From: Sipunculus nudus
Taxonomy: Eukaryota; Annelida; Sipuncula; Golfingiida; Sipunculidae
DNA: 64,000 bases
Direction: 5' to 3'
Assembly: GCA_026874595.1 (NCBI GenBank)
Contig: CM049306.1
Location: forward strand, 49,860,019 to 49,924,018
Each line of letters opens with the position of its first letter. Positions within the stretch are counted from its first letter, which is position 1. The translations under genes and the position numbers were made by a program. This document shows positions 23,871 to 34,600 of this stretch, in pieces. The notes under the pieces are model-generated. The model was given only the letters and a program-made list of their open reading frames with translations, made no database searches and had not been told where the DNA came from.

Positions 23871-24670
23871 TGAAACAAAAAGAAACTATCAAGTATCATT
23901 TTTGTTTAATACTACTTATTGCAATCATCATATATTCACACTTGCAAAATGTATTTAAATCCAAAATTCAAAATATTCAAGTAATCCGCTTTGTATGCAT
24001 TAATTTCCAAACCGCATAATGATGGAGTATTATATATTATGGTAGTTTGTTACACAAAACATATAAATGAATGTTCCTTTCAGGGTTTGGGCCAGGTATT
24101 TGTGCCTGTACCTTTACCTAGGTACACAATTCAGAGTACCTGTATCTGTCCCTGTACCTGGCTGTCATGAGTAGGAAAAAGCTTGTACCTGTACTTGGAA
24201 CTAAAGTTCCTGTACCTGGTATAAGGTACTCAAGGTACAAATGTGATACTGGTACTTGAAATGGACACCAGGCTTGGGTAAATCGCATGTACAAAGCTGT
24301 CACCCCTGTCAGGGCAGTTAGCCATCTTAGGCAGGGTAATTACAAAACATTCATCCTTGCCGACTGCCTTTGTTGCTAGCTACTGGCTAGCAAGCTTGTC
24401 AACCTCCACCCTCTTAAACAGAAAGTTCATTGCAGCATTATATTATCAGCCAAGTATACAGCAACCAACAAATGATATATACTGGGGGTTGCCTACATGC
24501 CCCATCTCTTAAGTTGGCTCGTATGTACTCTAAACAGGGTTGGGGCCAGTTACTCGTACCTGTATCTAGGTACACAATTCACAGTTAGAAACAAAATACG
24601 AATATAAGGGGGGGGGGTCATTTTTGACTTTGAACATACATACTCATATGCTCATTAGTGGTTTAGTTTA

Positions 24671-24676
24671 TTTATT
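24671..24676 (-). promoter_or_regulatory. polyadenylation signal of AKR copy 1
   Basis: AATAAA on the minus strand about 170 bp beyond the stop codon, inside GAGCAATAAATAAACT, which is conserved near 49730 downstream of copy 2. Confidence 0.5.
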
Positions 24677-24842
24677 GCTCAGAATCTCCTTTAATATTTG
24701 ACGATTGCAACCGAAATCAATCACTTATAATTGCACAGCCAAAACTGAAAGGACACGGTTCCCGGGGAAAAATATTACTTTATCATTTTCAGTGAGGCAG
24801 AAATACATCACTAAGCCCTTTTCACTTTTGTTCACATCTGTT

Positions 24843-24947
24843 TTAGAATGTCCCTGGTAACTGTCGTTCTCGTGGCTTCTGAACTGCGCTAACGAGGGCG
24901 TGGACGTCTCCTCGGTCATACTCGGATGCTTGATCAAGCCGACTCAT
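24843..24947 (-). CDS. AKR copy 1 exon 8 (C-terminus)
   Basis: The acceptor GCCTCTGTTGCAG precedes [14 protein letters not shown]; the frame ends at RERQLPGTF and a TAA at 24843-24845. 105 nt including stop, same as copy 2. Confidence 0.9.
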   Translation of the reverse strand: MSRLDQASEYDRGDVHALVSAVQKPRERQLPGTF

Positions 24948-27900
24948 CTGCAACAGAGGCCAAAATGTTTTGTCTGACAATACCTATTTAAGATTATAAA
25001 CAACCCGTAGTGTCGGAACTAATGCACACTTTACGTGACCTCAGGGAGATTTATAGATCATTGAGCAGAATCCCCACACCTCTTTTTCGATCAAAACCAA
25101 AATAAGGGAAATTGAATTATAATCGCTTAATACAGAAAAAAACAACACTGATTTTCAGTGTCACACCATTTTCTTACCAAAACATTTGGATGTGAGAATT
25201 GTGTATATCATTCACCACCACTTCCCGAATACTTGTTTCACTGTGTTCAGGAGTTGAATAACGATCTCCATGTTTCCCCTAAAATCCTGTATCCTGCACA
25301 TATGACGTAGGAGGAAAGTTATAATGTGAGATTACCACTCTACAGGTCACGGGAAGAGTTTACCAGTGTGCCAGCTACTTTCAATAAGTATCCCAGGTGT
25401 AAACCCGTACTTTACTCGACTTACACAGCGTTTACACACTGTGAACAGTCGCTTTAACCGCTGTATCCGCTGAAAAATTGTGCAACACACCCAAAGAATT
25501 GAACCTGCGACACTCCGCTCTCATTGGTTTGATTGCAATTCTTGGCCAGGTGAAAATCCGAAAAACATGCTGTATAAAGCAGCGGTTTAAGCGGAGGAGA
25601 TAACGAACGACTGCAGTGAATAAATGCTTAACTGCCTTTTTACATGACATTTGCATGGTTGTACAAAATTAGCATGAATCAGTTGACTAACAAATTCTGA
25701 CCTGGTCATGTGACAACTCCCATCCAGTGCCAGCCTCAATGTTTTCCTCCAGCTGACTAATAGTTCTCGCACCAATGATCACCGACGTCACGTAAGGTTT
25801 ATGTAGCAACCATCGGATGGCAACCTGAGAAGGACTCTTTCCTGGAAGAAAAGGTAAACGGTGATCTGTCTATAAGTGTGTTTGTTCGCATTTAGCTTGG
25901 TTTACAGTTCTGGATCCACTGCACTAAGCGGTAACATATGAGTATTTATTCTATTCAGCACGAAAAGCCAGACATTTTGCAATGGCATTTGTTAGCGTAA
26001 TATTCAAATCGCAATATTTTGGTAAATCTTGCTTGTCTGGCAGTGACCGCTTCAACTATTTGGAGATGGTTCCCTTAGTCGGGTGAAAACCCCGTGTATA
26101 ATATACCTGTGACAAGCAGAGATAGGGGCAGTTGGTTTCTACAAGGTTCAAGAGAAAGTCAGGCGTCCCGAGAACGGTGGGCCGCCTTTCTAGAACCTAA
26201 GACCAACCAGAATTAAGCCTTTGTGCTGTATTGAAGAGCAGACGTCAGAAATAAGGTAAAGTTAAGTTTTACCATAATATTAGGCTTATTTACAATATAA
26301 AATGCGACTGGGTCTGTGAAATTATGGAAACGACCGTTTTACGGAAGTATGGACTGCCATTCTGTGTAAACAAGAGCATGGGCATCTCCCCGACATCAAT
26401 AAGAACCAGGTGGACAAGTTCCACCCTACGATCTGAACACAGCGCGTGACCTCCTGGTGACCTTTCACTCACTCGCTGTGGGAAATAGCGGGATTCTTTA
26501 GGTTTGACAAGGTACCAAACACCCAGGCAGTTTGCGCTAGATAAAGTAAAATCTGATTGGCTCTGCGTTTAAACAAATCTGTAGAGCTGGTAGAAGAAAT
26601 CTGATTGGCTTAGCATGTAAACAAACTTGGCTGCGCCCGCTGCAAGCTCGTGTAGCACGATAAAGAAGTAAATATGCAGACAGTCGGGGAGAATTGGCCT
26701 TAGGCCACACTAGCAAGTCACTATAGAGACTATGTTGAAAGCTGACGATTGCTTCGTGGTATTCCAACGGGGGAGGGGGGTGGGGGATTCTGTAGTATCA
26801 AGCGCTTTCCACTTGCTGTGTAAAGTGACCGGTACCTCGAAAAACATATGATTGTGCTGGTGATACCTGCAATGTGATTGCTTAAAAATTACGCAGGGGG
26901 AATTCCACAGAGACAGCACCGCCTGGTGGATAAAACTGACCGGCAACCGCGGTTTAATGCAGCAAGCAGTGTATAGCGAATAGTTGAGCATAGCGTAACC
27001 GCTCCTTATGGAGCGTAGTTCAAAGCGTTATGGGATTTTTCAGAAAATTCATTCAAATAGAAACCTTAGTATTGAATGGTACCTGGGTCATCTCGAGCCC
27101 TTTCCATGATGGTGGAAATCGAACGTTTGTTTCGAAGTGGATTTGGCTTCTGTGAAAGTTACTTTAAATATTTAGCGAATGTGTACCTTACAAGTTTTAG
27201 GCGTGAGTTTGTGTAGTGACCACCAGATGGCAGCTTGGGAAGGTCTCTTTTCCAGAAGAAAATCGCGATGGGACGGTGATTATTACCTCTGCCAGGAGGG
27301 TTAGCGTTCATCCGAGTTCGTGTGTTTGTGTTTATGAGTGTGTCTTTGTTCACAACATTAATCACGCTATGATGAACGATATCTCACGAAATTTTTAGAG
27401 TATTTCGTGGAATGGAATAAAGCAGAAAAAAATTAGATTTTGGTGTGGATCCGGAATATGATTCGTATCCAGGAACATCAAGGAATATTTACAAAAGTAC
27501 AGTCACTTTTGCAGAACCGTAGAATATGGGCCGAATTAATGAATGCAAACAAGGTTTTAGGAACATCCAACGATAGGGACCTCACACATGGCGAAGTCTA
27601 TTATATATATATCCAACCAACCTCCTCTTTTAGCGGTTACGGAAGTGCTCTAGATAACCCATCTATATAGTCGATTTCAAGAGACGTAATATAATATTTC
27701 CTAATAAAACATGTTTGACAAATTATCAGAAAATTCATACTGTTTCTAAAATACTTACGTTACAAGAGCACAGATCATCCTTTATCATTACATGAGGCTG
27801 CCTACATTATAGAGGGTTTACTGTAATAATCTCTAAAGAGACGTGAAATCTACTTCAATAATACCAACCGACTTCTTTACAAACGATTTCCATAATGTCC

Positions 27901-30900
27901 AAAATCCGCCAAAGCCGTTCGTTGTAAAAATTATTTCCCATTAGTTTCTGCCAGATATGTGAATTGTTCGTATGGAAGGTGTTGATCCTGGTGCCCTCTT
28001 GCGGACTTTTGTCCTTTTTGTATTTTCCTGTCAACAGTCCGCTACAAGCAAATATGAACAAATGAAAACTGTCACACTACCTTCCCCGAGGCACAAAAAG
28101 AAATCATGGCGTCTTAAAAGCATGCTTGGAAAGTAAACATGGTTTATTAATATGATGGAAGATTGAATAGAAACAGTTGAATAAGAAGGAAAATAAAATT
28201 GGAGCTTTTAAAATTGGATTAAAAAAAGCAGGACCATAAGAACTATGACGCTTGTATATCGAAATAAATGTTGAAAAACATTTGGGAAAACCAAGAATTT
28301 AAAGTATTTAAGCAAAAAATACATTATGTAAATACATAAATTTTGGTCTAACGCCTAAAATCATGGGATGGCAATCCGGGGCGCCGTTATTAGAAGCGTA
28401 TTTATATGTATAGGTTTGTCAACGGTACGGTTCTCCACTTCTGACTAATGGGGTACAAAGAAGCTATGTTATGCCACGTTTTTAGTATATTTTTTGTGTT
28501 TTCTATTAAGCTGCTTGGATTACTGACTTATGTTGGTTGAGCTTTGATGGTATACTACCTGTGAGGATTGTGACTTTTTAAATTAATGAATTACCTTTTT
28601 AATGGTGACCATGGTAACAGACCAAGTCCTTCTCGTTTACACACTTCGAATGGTTCCGGCTCTCCGAACCGCTCTACAAGGTTGTACTCTTGCTGTAAAT
28701 AAGATTAAAATGATAAGATGATACTAAAGAATTAAGACTGTACAGTAATGATTGTTCCTTTTTATACTTCTATGTGTTTATACTATGACTTTGCAATCTA
28801 ACAGTGGAATAAGCATACCCATAAGCAATTCATGCGTATTTCGACTAGGCTCAGCATTATTTATTGACATTAAGTTCATGAGAGTATAACATAAAACTAG
28901 TTCTGGTATGTGCATATTCACGACAATTAAAGACAGTGTATGTTTTTGGCAGCGTATGTTTATCTGTTTATCTGTTTGTCTGTTAGCACAGCAACACAAA
29001 CAGTCCACAACGGAGTTCGATTAAATTTTTAGGATTACTCGGCAATGATATAAGGAAGAATTGATTAAATTTTGGGGGCGATCCATGCGTAAAAAACTCC
29101 GGAATGCGCTCTAGTGTTTTAGGGGGGGGGGGTCTTTATTGCTTTGGGGTCATTATTTAAATAAAGTTGATTGTCCTCAACATACATATATATGGAAGTT
29201 AACCTTGTGCTTACTGATAGTTCTGCCAAGTGGAATGGTATCAATTGCGAACAGGAGGAAGCCAAGCACAAAACCCCGTGGTACTCCATGTATACTAATG
29301 TATCACGATTTACAAAAGTTAACAGGATGAGATGAATGTAATAGCAGATAACTCGCTATGTTTCAAATCTTAGGAGCCTGTCACAGAGACTAAAAAAAAA
29401 CCCCTCCAAACTTAAATAAAATCCAAGCATTCGAGAAAAAGAAAAGCGAGTAGTGATTTATCTTTGACCGTTACATGTTGACAAGGCTGGTTAGTTTAAG
29501 GAATATATAAAACTTAATCTGGTGTCAGCATCAATTATTATTCATTTCTCGTAATTATAATATTGAAAATCCTCTCCTGAAAATTGAACGAGTGAAAAAA
29601 GTCGACGCACCAATTCTTTCCCAAACTATAAATGATAACTCCCGGAAGTACTTTCTGTAAAGAAACATTTTCCCTGGGTCGGTCTTGGGTGCAGAGGCAG
29701 ACTATAGAAGCACGAACATAAAAATCTTACTCTGCAGAAAAACAATTCATGGCAAAAGTTATATAACTCTGAAATATATATGAACATATATATATATATT
29801 ATATATTATATATTATCACCTGTAAGGTGACCCAGGGGTTGTAGCCAAGATAATGATTCATGTCCACTATCTTCTGTAGTTGCCAGCCGGTCAAGTTGGA
29901 TCCTCCGACATAACGGACCTTCCCTGAACGGACCAAATCATTCATCGTGGACAGGACTTCTTTAAGTGGGGTGCCTTCGTCCCAGTAATGAGGCTAAATT
30001 TATGTAAATATAATACATGTTTTCAAATATATTGAACTATTGAAATTATTTTTGCTTAAATGTCCAGGGTAAATTTAAATTTTGAAAAGGGTATTTTTTA
30101 AAAATTATACTTAACATAGATGCTGAATAGAGTTGGGACCTATTACAGGATTTTTTTACTATTAATATTACTTTTACTTCTTAATGCTTCCATTAAAATT
30201 ACTGTTACAATTACAAAAGTATTGCATCTGTTTATATTTTATTTATATTCCATTTATTCTCTATTTATACTTTAACATTGCTATCAAATGGTGAAATGAG
30301 CATACACATAAACAATTTATTCGTATTTCGGCTTTACATACATATAAACGTTTCCTATTTGATTCTTAAACTGGGTACTTTGTTCAATATTTTGATAAGG
30401 TAAGGTTGGCACCTGTATCATATTACATATTATATTATGTAAAAACTTTGACCCTGCTGAAGTAGGTACTTCGGCGATTTTCTGGTTTGAATATCCTTAT
30501 GGGATAATCTAATAGAATAGGGCTCAATTATAGAAAAGATATTACCTGATATATATCTATATAATCGGTCTGCAGACGTTTCAGACTGTCTTCGATTTCT
30601 TTGATGATGTGCTTTCGACTGAGTCCTTCCCCGTTCGGATTATCTTGTTCCATCGTACGTCGGCACTTGGTGGCAATTACCATCTTATCTCTGTTCTGCC
30701 TTGAGTAAAATTTTCTTCATTCAAACGCAACTCATATGTAAAGTTTATTTACCTGTCATCATTGCGTGAATTTTTTTTATCATCACCCACAGCTTCCTTG
30801 TCAAATGTTTATTAAACTTTAACACCCTTTTGCTTCATATGTCCTTATGCCAAAACTGTAAAGGAAATATTATCTGTAACAGACACGTATGATGTTATCT

Positions 30901-31833
30901 AGAAAAAAAATCTCATTCCTCCTAAGCCTTTTTATTGTAATGTTAAGGAAATAATGAAAATAATATACCCTTAAAATATAACAAATCGTTTACCGTTTCT
31001 TCATCCAGGAGCCAATAATTTCTTCCGATCTGCCGAGGGAGTAGACGTTCGCTGTATCAATAAAATTACCCCCCAGTTCCGTAAATCTGTCTAAAATCTT
31101 ATGAGAGTCCTCTTCCTCTGTACTCTGTGCTCCAAGTAACTTTTATAATAGAAAAAAAGTAGCTTTAGCATTACTGTCCTGAAGATACACATACGTACAT
31201 ACACATGGATGTTGATATACTAAAATAAAAGCTCACAGGACAATAAATAATAACTAGTATTTTCCTTTATACATTCTGTAATTCCTCTTGTGGAGACCGC
31301 AAATATGAATTAGTGTAAAATTCACTTTCTTCTACCCCTCACCATCCCATCTACCTACCCCGCTATCAAACACCCTCCCCTCGGCCGTTTCGCCCCTTAC
31401 ATATTTGCGGTGCATTATAATAGTCTATCTTTAATCCGATTGAATATATGTATTTACCTTTAATATTAATATAGTTAGCTCTGCTGACTTTAAAACTGAA
31501 ATTTGACAATACTGACAGAAGGACAGGTTGATACTTACAATTTTGTAATTGTATCAAACAAGGACTAAGGTCTTAATGAAAAACTTATATTATACCATTT
31601 ATAGCCAAAAAAAAAAAAAAAAAACTTACATAAGACTTCCCAAATGTAACAGTGCCAAGGCAGATGTTAGACACCTTAAGACCACAGTTTTTGCTCAAAA
31701 AGTTGTACTCCACTGTACGGGTTGATTCCGACATCTGCCTTGTGGTTAGGACACATGAAATAGATGGTATTATAGAGTTCTTTAGTCTCTCCACACCCAT
31801 TCTGAATGCGTGACGTGAATTGAAGGACCACAT
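24843..31833 (-). CDS. aldo-keto reductase, copy 1, eight coding exons
   Basis: NADP-dependent oxidoreductase of the aldo-keto reductase (TIM-barrel) superfamily, closest in motif style to bacterial-type YajO/YhdN-like members; substrate unknown. Exons (minus strand, 5' to 3'): 31630-31833, 30994-31139, 30546-30699, 29820-29993, 28595-28692, 27869-28041, 25702-25841, 24843-24947. All splice phases agree and give 397 residues. Catalytic tetrad: Asp96 and Tyr101 ([10 protein letters not shown]), Lys128 (IATKC), His170 (YQPHYWD). Cofactor-binding motifs: [21 protein letters not shown] and the phosphate-gripping [13 protein letters not shown]. The start is the ATG six bases inside exon 1; similarity to the family core begins only at about residue 41 (VEYNFL), so there is a 40-residue extension of uncertain role. 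The donor after exon 6 (GTTGGT) is weak. Any 5' untranslated exon lies further right and was not identified. Confidence 0.9.
25702..25841 (-). CDS. AKR copy 1 exon 7 (NADP phosphate loop)
   Basis: 140 nt with acceptor TTCTTCCAG and donor CAG|GTCAGA. Encodes [15 protein letters not shown], then [15 protein letters not shown] and [10 protein letters not shown]; Arg of GARTxxQLEEN is the usual NADPH 2'-phosphate contact. Confidence 0.9.
26050..27000. repeat. ~0.95-kb insertion in AKR copy 1 intron 6
   Basis: The intron between exons 6 and 7 aligns with that of copy 2 on both sides (TAATATTCA.A.NGCAATATT near 26000/51210 and TAGAAACCT.AG.ATTGAATGGTA near 27057/51383), but this stretch has no counterpart. 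It contains two AAATCTGATTGGCT segments and no recognisable protein. It is either an insertion in copy 1 or a deletion in copy 2. Confidence 0.5.
27285..27500 (+). repeat. interspersed repeat, CCTCTGCCAGGAGG family
   Basis: ACCTCTGCCAGGAGGGTTAG, GTGTGTTTGTGTTTATG, TTCACAACAT, TCACG.AATTTTTAGAGTATTTC and TTAGATTTTGGTG.GGATCC.G occur in order. Copies: 51608-51800 (duplicated block), 34430-34600, 58486-58640, and inverted at about 13170-13330. Confidence 0.7.
27869..28041 (-). CDS. AKR copy 1 exon 6
   Basis: 173 nt. Encodes [20 protein letters not shown] and the helix around [15 protein letters not shown]. Acceptor TTGTAG; donor G|GTTGGT is weaker than GTAGGT in copy 2. Confidence 0.88.
28595..28692 (-). 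CDS. AKR copy 1 exon 5
   Basis: 98 nt. Encodes [18 protein letters not shown] and [11 protein letters not shown], the Gln and Trp-Ser-Pro-Leu elements that line the cofactor site. Donor AAG|GTAATT. Confidence 0.9.
29771..29815. repeat. TA-rich microsatellite next to AKR copy 1 exon 4
   Basis: Interrupted TA run ending five bases before the exon 4 donor region. Confidence 0.8.
29820..29993 (-). CDS. AKR copy 1 exon 4 (catalytic His)
   Basis: 174 nt, 58 codons in phase 0. Begins [14 protein letters not shown] with H170, then [20 protein letters not shown] (substrate and nicotinamide side of the barrel) and ends NPWVTLQ|GTGATA. Confidence 0.9.
30546..30699 (-). CDS. AKR copy 1 exon 3 (catalytic Lys)
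   Basis: 154 nt, ends CAG|GTAATA. Encodes [20 protein letters not shown], the loop [11 protein letters not shown] and [12 protein letters not shown]128 supports the catalytic tyrosine. Confidence 0.9.
30994..31139 (-). CDS. AKR copy 1 exon 2 (catalytic Asp and Tyr)
   Basis: 146 nt, phase 0 in and phase 2 out. Encodes [20 protein letters not shown] then [17 protein letters not shown]96 and Y101 are the general-acid pair. Confidence 0.9.
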
Positions 31834-31839
31834 CTCTTT
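31630..31839 (-). CDS. AKR copy 1 exon 1 (N-terminal extension and first beta strand)
   Basis: The acceptor CCACTCAG precedes AAAGAGATG; the donor is TAT|GTAAGT. The ATG at 31831-31833 opens a basic 40-residue leader followed by the core start [17 protein letters not shown] second in-frame Met at residue 34 is Leu in copy 2, favouring the first ATG. The leader could be a mitochondrial presequence, which is inference only. Confidence 0.85.
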
Positions 31840-32229
31840 CTGAGTGGACAATAATAAAGAAACTTTTAACATAACAAAATACATCGAAATCATTTTTTCA
31901 TTTGTGTGCATAATGTATGTGTTCGTTGTATGTGTATCTCCAAGCACTGAGTTTGAGAACCACAAAGTATGTAAGCTGCAGGGTCGTCAATATAGGGGGG
32001 ATGGGGGTATGTATACCCCCACTTTTTGGCAAGGGGCGATGATCAATGTAATCATCCCCCCCCCCCACTTTTCAGAGAATAATATTATAATATTGCAAAC
32101 GAAATATATTAATAAATAGAATTAAAGACTTTGGATCAATTTACTAAAAAATTTTATATCTAAACCTTGCTTAGAATTCACAAATTAACCTATTTTCTAA
32201 AAAAATTATAATTATTTGAATATGATTAA

Positions 32230-32230
<1 letters not shown>

Positions 32231-32293
<63 letters not shown>

Positions 32294-32296
32294 ATA
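32231..32296. repeat. (TA)n microsatellite
   Basis: Two TA runs separated by a TT, abutting the left end of repeat copy B. Confidence 0.9.
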
Positions 32297-32994
32297 CGCT
32301 CTTTACACAGCGCTTTACCTATAGGGCTACTTCCTATATCGTAAGGCGCTGTTTGTTATGACCTCGTATCCTGAATTGCAACACCAGAGGGGAGCACTGT
32401 ATTTTTTGTCCTATCAGATGAGACCTTGTGCTGGAAGCCAAAGCCAAGCGAGGAATACACGGAGCCAATCATATTAATTTCTTTTTGAGTGACAGCTCAT
32501 CCCCCAGCGTAACCGTCTGAACAGGCCACAGGCTCAGAGAGAATTGCCCCTGACGTGGTTTGCTTAGGGCCTTGGGCACATAGGATGCTCGGCCGGTGAG
32601 CTGTATTTCAAACGAAACGTAACAACAAAGGCTGCGTGCACACCTCGCTGGCTGGTTTCAGTTCTGCAGACAACAGATACATGGCTACGCTATCACAGTC
32701 ATAATGTCATAATAGAATCGGTCGATGATGCGAGAATGCAGAGGGAGCAATTTAAATTCGACCGGAAACTCTTCAAGCGGCGCTTGAAGCGCGGCAATGG
32801 GCGGAGCCAGGATGCCTGTCGAGTGTTTGTTTATTGGCATCTGATTGGCTGCTTGTCACATCGTACGCACGTTTATTTCAGCGGACAACAAACCGCCATC
32901 TGGTGTCTAAATATATCATAAACGGTCAAACCTGGCAGCGTGAAAATCAGTTGCTTCTTTAGAAGCGCAAGATTTCCGCTGCCTCGGGAGCGTA
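32295..32994. mobile_element. interspersed repeat copy B inserted in a TA tract
   Basis: Full-length relative of 9759-10229 with the same ends (TACGCTCTTTACACAGCGC ... GGGAGCGTA) plus about 180 bp of extra interior. TA microsatellites flank it on both sides. The equivalent place in AKR copy 2's upstream region (57390-57420) has only a short TA run, so this copy arrived after the segmental duplication or was lost from block 2. Confidence 0.65.
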
Positions 32995-33000
32995 ATTTAT

Positions 33001-33020
33001 ATATAATAATTATATATAGG

Positions 33021-33081
<61 letters not shown>

Positions 33082-33135
33082 GTATATGCCACTCACAGAC
33101 GCTGAAAAAGGTATATATATATATGTGTGTGTATG

Positions 33136-33171
<36 letters not shown>

Positions 33172-33172
33172 C
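33001..33172. repeat. compound (TA)n/(TG)n microsatellite
   Basis: TA runs at 33023-33078 and 33112-33172 separated by a short unique stretch with TGTGTGTG. Confidence 0.9.
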
Positions 33173-33189
33173 AAAGACATCCCCCCACC

Positions 33190-33700
33190 CTGGAAGAAAA
33201 ATTGACGCCTCTGGTAAGCTGACAAAAACACATGAGAGGTCGTGCGAAGAGTTCGTCATGAATGTTCATGAATATTCAATCGTGAAGAACAACAGTCTAC
33301 ATTATGCAGCTGTCTTCACAAACGTATCACTGGGTCAATGAGAGTATGAGTTGAAGCGGCCAAAGTTGATAAGTTGTTTTAAGCCTAATTTAGAGGCAAG
33401 TATAACCATTTAGCTAAATAAGCAGTCAAAGGTCAGGAATCCATGTTTAACATGTGTGAAGGTCTTTCAGTTAGGTAAAAGGGGATGGCCCATTTATGCT
33501 TCTAATATCGCCAACCCTGTGACATTTTTGTGTCTAGCGCCTGTGGGTGACACCCACATTTAAACACAAACCAAGGAACTACAATCAGTTGTTGACAGAA
33601 CATTCTATACAGCTTTACCTTTATTTCGAATGCTCTTCCTCAATCCTGTTGACATCAGATCTTGTCAAGCTTGAAGACATGTTTAAACAGAGAGGCTTAA
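33190..33700 (-). other. conserved upstream block of AKR copy 1, possible promoter or 5' exon
   Basis: Segments here match 57545-57970 more closely than intervening intron DNA: GTCTTCACAAACGTATCACT, TGACACCCACATTTAAACAC, GACAGAACATTCTATACA and CTCTTCCTCAATCC. On the minus strand a possible donor AAAG|GTAAAG occurs near 33632. It lies 1.4-1.9 kb upstream of exon 1. Spliced to exon 1 it would be non-coding. Calling it regulatory is inference from conservation between paralogues only. Confidence 0.3.
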
Positions 33701-34121
33701 TTAAGCATAAAATTTGCTGATTGACCGAGACAACGTGCCTATATTTTGATATTTCCTCATTTGGATACAAAAGATTGTTATGTTATAACGTTTGATTAGC
33801 CATATATAGGTATAATTTTATTTACTCAAGGCGTTTATATTACGAATTGCGATAAATGTGTACCAACTTTAAAAGGAAATATTTCAAGGTCTGTACGGAG
33901 TTGTTAATATATATTGTACCTCTATGTATTTGACACTTTCCATAAACCGCCTTTGAGAATTTTAAATAGAGTTGGCGCTTTGTAGCTATCAATATAAAAA
34001 TGTGCAGTATTTGGGGACTGACTCAAATATTCATCACCTCCGGTTCACAGAGTAACCAGAAAAAACTATACCCCTGTAGTGCTTTATGGAGATGAATGCA
34101 GTGGCGTCAATTTATCTTCAA

Positions 34122-34122
<1 letters not shown>

Positions 34123-34178
<56 letters not shown>
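34123..34178. repeat. (TA)n microsatellite
   Basis: About 28 uninterrupted TA units. Confidence 0.9.
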
Positions 34179-34179
<1 letters not shown>

Positions 34180-34429
34180 CAATTAATAAAAAAGTGAAAG
34201 GTATTAGGTACTATGTTTGAAGTATAGGATAAACCAGGTTTAGACACATGTCTCATGGTAACTTCAAACTCTAACTAATGTGTATAATTTTATTTGTTTA
34301 TCTATTTTGCATTCAATATAGAATTTTTGTCCCCCCACGAAATGAAATTTGCTGGAAGACACGTCCGCTAAGACATTGGATTATTTACGCATAGGAATAA
34401 CACCCTCACTCTAACACTTGCTCTTTGTC

Positions 34430-34600
34430 TCCGCCTGGATGGTATGTGTTCATCACAGTTCCTGTGTGTGCGTGTTTAAGTCCGTATTCACAAAATAACT
34501 CACGGAATATCAGGAAATTTTCGGGCAATTCCAGAACGGGCCCATGCATCGATTAGATATTGTGTCGATCCGGTACATGGTCCGGATCTAGGAATGTCTT
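34430..34600 (+). repeat. interspersed repeat, CCTCTGCCAGGAGG family, diverged copy
   Basis: Recognised by CTCCGCCTGGATGG, GTGTGTGCGTGTTTA, TTCACAAAATAACTCACG and TGTCGATCCGGTACATGGTC; matches 58486-58640 in block 2. Confidence 0.55.

Larger units (their letters stand above)
21052..24600. other. intergenic DNA dominated by repeats
   Basis: No gene recognised. It includes a block at about 22198-22290 related to 60745-60830, the TGACCTTGACC array (22630-23380), a (GAATAC)n hexanucleotide tract (about 23700-23865) and a GTACCTGTACCTGG-type low-complexity stretch (about 24095-24250). Confidence 0.5.

Noticed and set aside
26290-26991. Minus-strand ORFs of 60-93 codons in the intron 6 insertion
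   Set aside because: No domain, and they lie in a stretch absent from copy 2.
27635-27820. Possible pogo-type end (CAGTAAACCCTCTATAATG on the minus strand)
   Set aside because: The homologous segment in copy 2 is degenerate and no partner end could be placed, so borders cannot be supported.
32873-33341. Long Tyr/Ile ORFs on both strands
   Set aside because: They are translations of (TA)n microsatellites.
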